The notes under the pieces were generated by a model. That model saw only the letters and a program-made list of their open reading frames with translations, did no database searches and had not been told where the DNA came from. A program made the translations under genes and the position numbers. 7,847 bases of DNA from Candidatus Latescibacteria bacterium 4484_181 (lineage in GTDB: Bacteria; Latescibacterota; MVCY01). The stretch lies in the NCBI GenBank assembly GCA_002049985.1, contig MVCY01000098.1, positions 1 through 7,847 of the forward strand, read 5' to 3'. Shown piece after piece: positions 1 to 6,275 of the stretch (its first letter is position 1; each line of letters opens with the position of its first letter).

Positions 1-1358
1 AGAAGCTGCTTCTTCCCGGCCAGGTATTGCTCCCTCTGGTCCGGGTTTTCTGCCAGAACTTCGTCGATTACCTCTCCGAGCTTCCCTCTGTCGGTGAGCT
101 GCACCAGCCCTTTTTCCTTCACGATCTTCCCGGCTCGCCTGCCCGTTTGGACCATCTCCGCGAACACATCCCTGGCGATTTTGGTGCTGAGTGTACCGTT
201 GGAGACGAGCTGGAGCAGTTCTGCCAGAGATTCTGGGGTCACACTGAGCTCCTGAGGGGTGATCTTCTTCTCATTCAGGACCCGGTTTACCTCTCCCATC
301 ACCCAGTTGCTGGCCATCTTAGGGGAAGCACCGGACTTGACGCACTCTTCATAATAGTCTGCCAGCCCTCTGCTGGCGGTCAGCACCTCAGCATCATACT
401 CAGGTAGATTGTATTGTTGAACGAAACGCCGTCTCCTTGCCGTGGGCAGCTCAGGCATATCTGCCTTAAGTTTCTCAAGCCACTGCTTATCCACTTCAAT
501 GGGGACAAGGTCAGGTTCTGGGAAATATCGGTAGTCGTGGGACTCCTCCTTGCTGCGCATCGGGGCAATGATCTCCCTCTTGGCATCCCAGGTCATTGTC
601 TGCTGGATGACCTTCCCTCCCAGTTCCAACAGTCCCACCTGGCGCTTTATCTCCGTCTCCAGAGCCCGCTGTAGGTTGTGAAGGGAGTTCATATTTTTTA
701 TCTCTGTCCTTGTTCCCAACTGCGGAGCCCCCTTGGGACGTACAGAGATATTGGTGTCAATCCTGATGTTTCCCTTCTCCATGTTGCCTTCGCAGATCCC
801 AAGATAAACCAGAATCTGCTTCAGTTTGCTCAGGAATTGATAGGCCTCCTCAGGTGAATTTATGTCGGGTTCGGTGACAATCTCTATGAGGGGCACCCCA
901 CAGCGGTTGACATCGAACAGGGACTGGCCTTCTGGCACATACTCCTCCTCGTGCACTAACTTTCCGGCATCCTCCTCCATATGGATGCGCCTAAGCCTTA
1001 TCCTCTTAGTGTGGCTATCGACCTCGATTTCGATACTGCCGCCTGTAGCCAGAGGTGGTTCGCTTTCCGACTGGTATTGCGATATCTGATAACCCTTGGG
1101 AAGATCAGGGTAAAAGTAGTTCTTGCGCAGGAATCGACTTCGAGGCTGAATTTCTGACCCTACAGCTAAGGCCAGCTTCAAGGCATATTCTACTGCTTTG
1201 TGGTTCAGCACCGGCAACACTCCGGGCATCCCCAGACAGATAGGGCACCCATGGGTATTTGGCTGGTCTCCAAATTCGGTGCTACACCCGCAGAAGATCT
1301 TACTCTTTGTCGAAAGCTGGGCATGTATTTCCAGCCCGATCATAGTTTCGTATTCCAT
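1..1358 (-). CDS. gatB: Asp/Glu-tRNA amidotransferase subunit B (3' end off window)
   Basis: GatB is the tRNA-binding and kinase-type subunit of cytoplasmic GatCAB. It phosphorylates the misacylated Glu-tRNA(Gln) or Asp-tRNA(Asn) side chain, and ammonia from GatA then amidates it. The frame is open over 452 codons from ATG 1358 to the window edge, without a stop or frameshift. The N-terminus carries GLEIHAQL (8-15) and cysteines C23, C25, C38 and C41, the zinc-type pattern seen in many GatB proteins, followed by the cradle-domain motif RKNYFYPDLPKGYQISQ and later MRSKEESHDYRYFPEPDL. The YqeY-like tail domain is present up to LAGKKQL, so only the last roughly 25-30 residues are missing compared with a typical length near 475. 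The ATG directly abuts the gatA stop codon (TAG then ATG, zero spacing), with AAGGAAA inside the gatA end as ribosome binding site, which implies translational coupling. Identification is secure. Confidence 0.97.
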   Translation of the reverse strand, partial: MEYETMIGLEIHAQLSTKSKIFCGCSTEFGDQPNTHGCPICLGMPGVLPVLNHKAVEYALKLALAVGSEIQPRSRFLRKNYFYPDLPKGYQISQYQSESEPPLATGGSIEIEVDSHTKRIRLRRIHMEEDAGKLVHEEEYVPEGQSLFDVNRCGVPLIEIVTEPDINSPEEAYQFLSKLKQILVYLGICEGNMEKGNIRIDTNISVRPKGAPQLGTRTEIKNMNSLHNLQRALETEIKRQVGLLELGGKVIQQTMTWDAKREIIAPMRSKEESHDYRYFPEPDLVPIEVDKQWLEKLKADMPELPTARRRRFVQQYNLPEYDAEVLTASRGLADYYEECVKSGASPKMASNWVMGEVNRVLNEKKITPQELSVTPESLAELLQLVSNGTLSTKIARDVFAEMVQTGRRAGKIVKEKGLVQLTDRGKLGEVIDEVLAENPDQREQYLAGKKQL

Positions 1359-2503
1359 CTACATTTCCTTTTTTGTCTTCTCTTCTGTGCTAGGCCAATT
1401 GACATTTTGTTCTACTGCATATGCCACCCTCAGGATGGTCTCTTCGTCGAAATGTCTGCCCAGGATTTGAATCCCGATAGGCAAGCCATGGGAAGAGAGC
1501 CCGCAGGGCACAGAGATGCCAGGGATGCCTGCCAGGTTAGCAGATATGGTGTAAATATCCGAAAGATACATCTGCAGGGGGTCGTCGATCTTCTCTCCAA
1601 TCTTGAAGGCTGCCGTAGGGGAGGTGGGAGTGACAAGCACATCTGCCCTCTGGAGGGCCTGTTGGAAGTCCTCCATAATCAGGGTGCGCACCTTCTGTGC
1701 TTTCAGATAGTATGCGTCGTAGTAGCCTGCGCTGAGGGCATAGGTACCCAGCATGATTCTCCTTTTCACCTCGGCACCAAACCCCTGACTGCGGGTACGT
1801 CGGTACATCTGGTCTAAATTGGGCGGATTTTTTACCCGGAAGCCATAACGGACTCCATCATAGCGGGCCAGGTTTGCTGAGGCCTCAGCGGTGGCCAAAA
1901 GATAGTAAGTGGGGATTGCATACTCCGTGTGAGGCAGTGTGACGAAGCGGGAGACCCTTCCGTAAGTGGGTTTGAGTCCGACCACCCCGCAGAAGCTTGC
2001 CGGCTGTCGGATCGAACCTCCTGTGTCTGAACCCAAGGCTAGGAGTGCCTCACCAGCGGCCAGCGCTGCCGCTGACCCTCCACTTGATCCCCCGGGGACA
2101 CGCTCTGGGTCGTGAGGGTTCTTGGTCACCCCGAAATAAGATGTCTCGGTAGAAGAGCCCATAGCGAACTCGTCCATATTTGTCTTGCCGACCAGGACAG
2201 CATCGGCCGCCTTAAGGCGCTCGATCAGATATTATCTTTTACCGCCACCGGTATTCCCGCCAGCTTGCCCACCTTCTGGCCTCTGGCAATCTTCCTATCG
2301 ATCTGTCGGGCTTTTTCGAGGGCCTCCGACCTCAGAACCAAAAGGTAAGCGTTTATCTGCTGGTCGTTCTTTTCAATCTGCCCAAGCAGAGTTTCGATTA
2401 CCTGAGTGGAAGTGATTTCACCTTTGGAGATCTTTGCCAACAGTTCGTATGCCGGCAGTTGAGTTGCACCTGATGTCTGTCCCTCTGGATAGGAAAAACT
2501 CAA
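1359..2503 (-). pseudogene. gatA: Asp/Glu-tRNA amidotransferase subunit A, interrupted by two internal deletions
   Basis: GatA is the amidase-signature glutaminase that feeds ammonia to GatB. The first frame runs from TTG 2503 to a TGA at 2227-2225 and ends in GIPVAVKDNI, holding the catalytic lysine. The second frame, readable from about 2228 to TAG 1361-1359, begins LIERLKAADAVLVGKTNMDE and holds the Ser-cisSer-Lys serines in GGSSGGSAAA and GSDTGGS. Compared with the B. subtilis protein as I remember it (485 residues), about 24 residues are missing at the frame junction. A second block of roughly 95 residues is missing in frame after PTYGRVSRF, near 1944. Together the pieces give about 380 codons. 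The TTG start is chosen because AGAAGGAGGT (2517-2508) sits just upstream; an ATG at 2590 lacks such a site. The residues before LPAYELLAKISKGEI are a short extension unlike most GatA starts. As written, the gene cannot make a full GatA. Sequencing or assembly error is the main alternative. Confidence 0.9.
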
Positions 2504-2507
2504 TATA

Positions 2508-2517
2508 ACCTCCTTCT
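2508..2517 (-). promoter_or_regulatory. Strong ribosome binding site that fixes the gatA TTG start
   Basis: On the minus strand AGAAGGAGGT is followed by TATA and then TTG at 2503. It is close to a perfect anti-Shine-Dalgarno match at a workable spacing, and it is in frame with the GatA family match. It argues for a TTG start over the upstream ATG at 2590. Confidence 0.7.
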
Positions 2518-2639
2518 CTGTTTTCAACTGAGCAACATTTTGGGTGACGTTTGGGTATATCCAATTCTTGTCGTAGCGCAGCAGAGGCAAATATAGGCGG
2601 CAGGCCCGTAGTGAAGCCCAAGCGCCACATACCTGGGTC

Positions 2640-2710
2640 TTATGTGAAATTCCCCAGCAGTCTCCGGCGGTTTAGTTGTCTTATCATTTAGCTTAACATC
2701 TTAAACCTCC
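2640..2710 (-). other. Ribosome binding site followed by a 3-codon and a 15-codon frame
   Basis: GGAGGT (2710-2705) is spaced five bases from ATG at 2699, but the frame reads only Met-Leu-Ser-stop. The stop codon is followed at once by another ATG (2687), giving a 15-residue basic peptide that starts MIRQLNRRRLLG and ends at TAA 2642-2640. This could be a leader, or the start of a gene whose body has been lost. No family is recognised. Confidence 0.3.
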
Positions 2711-2784
2711 AACCTTAACGCGGGTAGCTCATAGCTGCTTTGCTGAAGAATCGATATGAACAAAAGATCTGGTTTGTCACCCTT

Positions 2785-2808
2785 GGTCTGCCTGCGGACA
2801 GTCAGACC
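2785..2808. repeat. 24-base hairpin-forming inverted repeat
   Basis: GGTCTG and CAGACC flank a C/T mismatch, then CTG/CAG around a CGGA loop. The result is nine paired bases in a 24-base stem-loop. No T-run follows on either strand, so I do not call it a terminator. It lies in the gene-free stretch between kdsD and gatA. Confidence 0.5.
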
Positions 2809-3042
2809 GGGAGAGACTCACTTACTCGGCCAGAGCGCCCAAGCGCCATATCCAGAGTGTGCTTGGAGCCACTGGTCCCGGGCTAATCTAAATCACTCAA
2901 CTTTCAAAAATATCGCAATTCGAGAGATAGGGGACAAGAATTCCTTGTCTTAGCCAGCCATATCTCTTTTCCCCCTTGCCAGAAAATCGACCAAAATAAG
3001 CCCATTTTTCGGCGGTGTAGCGCAGAGGTAGGATCTAACTTG

Positions 3043-3096
3043 AGCGGCCATAAGCCTCCGAAGAAGCAGGGGCTGGCCTTGGTTCTTTTGGCCGCT
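3043..3096. repeat. Long-loop inverted repeat with an inner stem
   Basis: AGCGGCCA (3043-3050) is exactly complementary to TGGCCGCT (3089-3096). The 38-base loop contains a smaller stem, AGCCTC against GGGGCT, with one wobble. It could fold as a nested structure in RNA or DNA. There is no T-run and no recognised RNA family. The function is unknown. Confidence 0.35.
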
Positions 3097-3335
3097 GACG
3101 GAAAGGGCAATTGTCGGCTACCTTCAGGATCAGCCATAGGTGCGGATATTGATGCTTGCGGCTATCGTGTAGGAAAAAGCTGATAAATTGGGCTCGCGGC
3201 AAACGGTCTGTTGACGGGGGCTTTAGAAATTTGGCCAGGAGGCCCCATTGGAGCTCCGCAAGGTTCTGCTCCCCCATGCTACTGTTTCCGCTGGGCTAAA
3301 GATACTTTTCCAGAGCTTTTCTGAAGGTTGGTATA

Positions 3336-4127
3336 TCAGATAACCCCGGCTTTCAGCAGGTCAATCCAGCGACTGCTTGCATCCACCACTACTAACTGGG
3401 TTATGATGTGTCTCTCCATAACGGGCACGGCCTCCGCTGCCAATTCCTCTTTTCCGATAGTGAAGGGTGGGCTTCTCTTCTCTCCCCTGGGACTTGCATC
3501 CAGGGCCTCTCTGGCGCCGTTTTTGTGCATCAGATCCTCCACCCGGCAGATAAGCTTTCTGCCCAGGGAGCCTCCTGGATGCAGCACAGCGAATTGTCGG
3601 GGACCGAAATTGCGCTTTTTCAACAGGGCGACCGCTAAGGCGTCGCCTAAGACCATAGTTACTGTGGTACTGGTAGTAGGAGTCAGATCATACGGGCAGG
3701 CCTCTTTTTCCACAGTTGTATCCAGCACTACATCACTTTTTTGCGCCAGCCAGGAGCGGGGATTGCCAGTCATAGCGATGAGGGGAATATCCAGCCTTTT
3801 TAGAAGGGGCACCAAAAGCTGCAGTTCCTCTGACTGTCCGCTTTTGGATATGGCAATAGCCACGTCGTCCCGTTGCAGTATGCCGGAATCGCCGTGGAGG
3901 GCCTCGGTGGAATGTAGGTAAAAAGCGGGCGTCCCGGTGCTGGTCAGTGTGGCAGCGATCTTTCTGCCCACAATGCCCGATTTGCCCATTCCCACCACTA
4001 CCACTCGCCCCTTACAGCCGTAGATCAGGTCAACCGCCCTCTGAAATGACCTGTCTATGCGGTCTTTCAGTGTGGCCACTGCTGCTGCTTCAATCTCTAT
4101 TACCCTTTTTGCCTCTTCAATGCTCAT
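3336..4127 (-). CDS. kdsD: Arabinose-5-phosphate isomerase with most of the CBS pair missing
   Basis: KdsD (KpsF/GutQ family) interconverts ribulose 5-phosphate and arabinose 5-phosphate in the first committed step to KDO. The SIS isomerase domain is complete (about residues 1-200): GMGKSG (46-51), STGTPAFYLH, ISKSGQSEE (94-101), EKEACP (140-145), GDALAVALL and LHPGGSLGRKL (182-192). After DLMHK (198-202) only about 60 residues remain instead of roughly 125. The first CBS domain and the start of the second are missing, and the text resumes at TIGKEELAAEAV. A further six or so residues, usually like GIIHLH, are missing between WI and DLLKAGV at the end. The total is 263 residues against about 320-330. 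Both gaps keep the frame. The start overlaps the end of kdsA by 11 bases, so translation is coupled. Some natural KdsD paralogues lack CBS domains entirely, but here half-domains remain, so deletion is the better reading. Confidence 0.92.
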   Translation of the reverse strand: MSIEEAKRVIEIEAAAVATLKDRIDRSFQRAVDLIYGCKGRVVVVGMGKSGIVGRKIAATLTSTGTPAFYLHSTEALHGDSGILQRDDVAIAISKSGQSEELQLLVPLLKRLDIPLIAMTGNPRSWLAQKSDVVLDTTVEKEACPYDLTPTTSTTVTMVLGDALAVALLKKRNFGPRQFAVLHPGGSLGRKLICRVEDLMHKNGAREALDASPRGEKRSPPFTIGKEELAAEAVPVMERHIITQLVVVDASSRWIDLLKAGVI

Positions 4128-4965
4128 AGTCCTGGCTTGCCTCCAGAGAGCGGCGCGTTTTGTCGAGCCTCTTTAGCGCCCGCAGAAGTTGTTCCAGCTT
4201 CTCTAAAGGTAGCATACAGGAGGCGTCGCTTAAGGCTCTGGCAGGAGAAGGGTGAGTTTCGATGAACACTCCATCCACTCCCACTGCTGTGGCTGCTCTG
4301 GCCAGTGGAGGGATAAACTCGGGCTGTCCGCCTGAATGGCCCCCCCCTCCACCGGGCAACTGCACGCTGTGAGTGGCGTCGAACACTACCGGATAGCCCA
4401 GCCTTTTCATAATCACCAAAGACCGCATATCCACGACCAGGTTGTGGTAGCCGAAACAGGTGCCACGTTCGGTGAGCACTATCTGGTCGTTGCCAGTGGA
4501 ACGAATCTTTTCGGCTATTGGACCCATATCTTCCGGAGCAAGAAACTGCCCCTTCTTTATGTTAACTGGCTTGCCCGTTCTGCCCACCGCTATTGCCAGA
4601 TCTGTCTGGCGGCAAAGAAAAGCCGGGATTTGCAGCAAATCAGCAACCTGAGCGGCCTTTTCTACCTCTGAGACCGAATGCACATCCGTCAGTATCGGAA
4701 CATTAAACTGAGATTTCACCTGGTTCAATATCCGCAGACCTTCGTCAATGCCCAGACCTGAGAAGGATTTGATGCTCATTCGGTTTGCCTTAGCGTAAGA
4801 GGACTTGAAGATGAAGGGCATCTGTAACCTGGCAGTGATTTGCTTTATTTGCTTTGCCGTCTCCAGGGTCAGTTCTTCGGATTCGACCACACAGGGGCCA
4901 GCGATCAGCACCAGAGGGGCTCCTCCACCGATGAGAGTATCACCCACTTTAACCGTTGTGCTCAT
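4117..4965 (-). CDS. kdsA: KDO-8-phosphate synthase, metal-dependent type
   Basis: KdsA condenses arabinose 5-phosphate with phosphoenolpyruvate to give KDO 8-phosphate in the cytoplasm. The 282-residue TIM-barrel protein is full length. Visible motifs are IAGPCVVES (21-29), FKSSYAKANR (53-62), IPAFLCRQTDL, NIKKGQFLAPEDMG, LTERGTCFGYHNLVVDMRS, DATHSVQLPGG and ETHPSPARALSDAS. The position that is Asn in the E. coli enzyme is Cys25 here, with His199, Glu236 and Asp247 as partners. This is the metal-binding set of the Aquifex-like class. The ATG has AAGGGGAGAG just upstream. It overlaps the end of pyrG, and the gene's own end overlaps kdsD. There is no sign of damage. Confidence 0.97.
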   Translation of the reverse strand: MSTTVKVGDTLIGGGAPLVLIAGPCVVESEELTLETAKQIKQITARLQMPFIFKSSYAKANRMSIKSFSGLGIDEGLRILNQVKSQFNVPILTDVHSVSEVEKAAQVADLLQIPAFLCRQTDLAIAVGRTGKPVNIKKGQFLAPEDMGPIAEKIRSTGNDQIVLTERGTCFGYHNLVVDMRSLVIMKRLGYPVVFDATHSVQLPGGGGGHSGGQPEFIPPLARAATAVGVDGVFIETHPSPARALSDASCMLPLEKLEQLLRALKRLDKTRRSLEASQDYEH

Positions 4966-6275
4966 CGACTCTCTCCCCTTTCATCGCCGCCTCTACAAAT
5001 CCCAGGAACAGAGGGGCGGGTTTCTCCAGGGTCTAAACGGCGTGACTTTGTATACAGTTTCAACACTATGCTGCCCTTTTTTAAGGTGGCTGCATAAGCA
5101 CCCAATCTCATCGTTCCACCATAATGGTGCTTCTGCATCAAGTCCCTCTGGCTGGGGAGGATGTCAATCACCGGATACTGAGTATGTGGATCGATCTCGG
5201 TGGAATGTGCCTCCGGCATACTACAGACGTTGCGGGCAAACTCAACCACTGCAAGCTGCATTCCGAAACAGAGACCCAGAAACGGGATATTGTTCTCTCT
5301 GGCAAATCTTATCGCCTTGATCTTTCCCTCAGTTCCACTGGTACCAAATCCTCCAGGGACGATAATCCCATCGTAGTTCAAGAGCTCTTCTACCTCTTTG
5401 TTATCTTCCTCTAAGCGTTTAGCATCTATCCAATTGATCTTCACCGCGGCATCAAGGTGGGCCCCGGCGTGTTCCAGCGCCTGGTTAATGGAGATGTAAG
5501 AGTCTGAGAGGTTGTAATCACCGATATCTATATATTTGCAGACCATTGCAATCCGCAACATCCTCTTTGGATTCTCAATCCTTCCGTAGGTTTCAATCTT
5601 CTTCTTTCGCACCTCATCGAGGGGTTCCCTGGCCCGGCAGAGGATGAAATCGGGGAAGATGCCGCTTTCGCTTAAGAGCCTGATTGCCTGCTGGGTTGGC
5701 TTAGTCTTCATCTCATGGATGTGGGTAGGGATAGGCAGGTAAGTGATAAGCACATAGATCACATTCTCCTCTCCTGTCTCCCGCTCCAGACCTTTGACTG
5801 CAAAGAGAAAAGGGATATTCTCATAATCACCGATGACGCCACCGATCTCCACCAGGGCAAAGTCGAACCCTTCGGCTGCCTGTCTGACCCTTCTTTTGAT
5901 CTCGTCGGTGATATGGGGAATGGGCTGAACCGTTTGGCCCAGGTACTCTCCCCTTCTCTCCCGATCGATGACCTCCTTGTAGATCTGCCCGGTAGTGATA
6001 TTGTTCATCCGGGAGATGTTCATTCCCAGAAATCTCTCGTAATTGCCCAGATCCTGGTCGATCTCGCCGCCGTCGTCGGTGACCCACACCTCTCCGTGCT
6101 CAGTGGGCCGGAGGGTACCGGCGTCGTAATTAATGTAGGGGTCGATCTTGATGGCAGTGGTGTTGTACCCGTATTGCTGGAGAATTTTGGCTATGGAGGC
6201 GGTGGCCAGCCCTTTGCCCACTCCGCTGATAACACCTCCGGCAATAATTATGTATCTGGGTTTTCGGATGTTCAT
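4962..6275 (-). CDS. pyrG: CTP synthase, divergent subfamily, with two apparent deletions
   Basis: PyrG aminates UTP to CTP using ATP and glutamine; here CTP is the co-substrate of KdsB. The synthetase domain is clear: P-loop-like GGVISGVGKG (13-22), KIDPYINYDAGT, EHGEVWVTDDGGEIDQDLGN (59-78), ERRGEYLGQTVQPIPHI, EIGGVIGDYE and KTKPTQQAI. After KKKIETY (224-230, near 5586) some 55-60 family residues that link synthetase and glutaminase domains are missing in frame, and the protein resumes RIENPKR. The glutaminase domain shows GIIVPGGFG, the nucleophile Cys336 in GLCFGMQLAVVEFARN, and GGTMRLGAY. After LYTKSRR (407-413) the frame is wrong. The His-Glu pair of QFHPEF is lost, and the proper tail KPAPLFLGFVEAAMKGER is readable in another frame at about 5026-4949. 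The length is 437 against about 535-545. The ATG overlaps the kdsB stop (ATGA). C246 replaces the usual Gly in the VGKY motif. As written, glutamine-dependent activity should be lost. Confidence 0.92.
   Translation of the reverse strand: MNIRKPRYIIIAGGVISGVGKGLATASIAKILQQYGYNTTAIKIDPYINYDAGTLRPTEHGEVWVTDDGGEIDQDLGNYERFLGMNISRMNNITTGQIYKEVIDRERRGEYLGQTVQPIPHITDEIKRRVRQAAEGFDFALVEIGGVIGDYENIPFLFAVKGLERETGEENVIYVLITYLPIPTHIHEMKTKPTQQAIRLLSESGIFPDFILCRAREPLDEVRKKKIETYGRIENPKRMLRIAMVCKYIDIGDYNLSDSYISINQALEHAGAHLDAAVKINWIDAKRLEEDNKEVEELLNYDGIIVPGGFGTSGTEGKIKAIRFARENNIPFLGLCFGMQLAVVEFARNVCSMPEAHSTEIDPHTQYPVIDILPSQRDLMQKHHYGGTMRLGAYAATLKKGSIVLKLYTKSRRLDPGETRPSVPGICRGGDERGESR

Larger units (their letters stand above)
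2616..2853. repeat. Pair of short direct repeats (GCCCAAGCGCCA core)
   Basis: The plus strand reads GCCCAAGCGCCACATACC at 2616-2633 and GCCCAAGCGCCATATCC at 2837-2853. The 12-base core is identical, and the extension matches with one substitution and one or two differences at the end. A 12-base match is unremarkable in 8 kb but less expected within about 240 bases of a non-coding stretch. Its role is unknown. Confidence 0.4.
2504..3335. other. Stretch of about 830 bases without a convincing gene (orphan or decayed region)
   Basis: No reading frame here gives a protein I recognise on either strand. On the minus strand the frame starting at ATG 3277 runs 80 codons to a stop near 3035. It then stays open in the same frame for about 45 more codons (ILPLRYTAEKWAYFGRF... 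to a TGA near 2900). It has no ribosome binding site, so it is at best a broken gene. The region lies where KDO operons often carry kdsC, but no HAD phosphatase motif (DxDG) is seen. It also holds two inverted repeats, a 12-bp direct repeat pair, a tRNA-like 5' fragment and a ribosome binding site followed by a three-codon frame, listed separately. No clear terminator or promoter could be identified. Confidence 0.6.

Noticed and set aside
2225..2230. Programmed frameshift or recoding at the gatA TGA
   Set aside because: There is no slippery sequence, and about 24 conserved residues are missing at the site, which fits a deletion better.
2719..2745. GCGGGTAGCTCA resembling a tRNA 5' end on the plus strand
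   Set aside because: No matching D-stem, anticodon arm, GGTTCGA T-loop or acceptor complement follows.
2785..2808. Rho-independent terminator
   Set aside because: The hairpin is not followed by a T-run on either strand.
3035..3277. 80-codon minus-strand frame as a real gene
   Set aside because: It has no ribosome binding site and no recognised motif and overlaps another frame of similar length; it is kept only as a possible remnant in the gene-free stretch.
3328..3921. Long plus-strand frame opposite kdsD
   Set aside because: It is antisense to a confidently identified gene and encodes no recognised protein.
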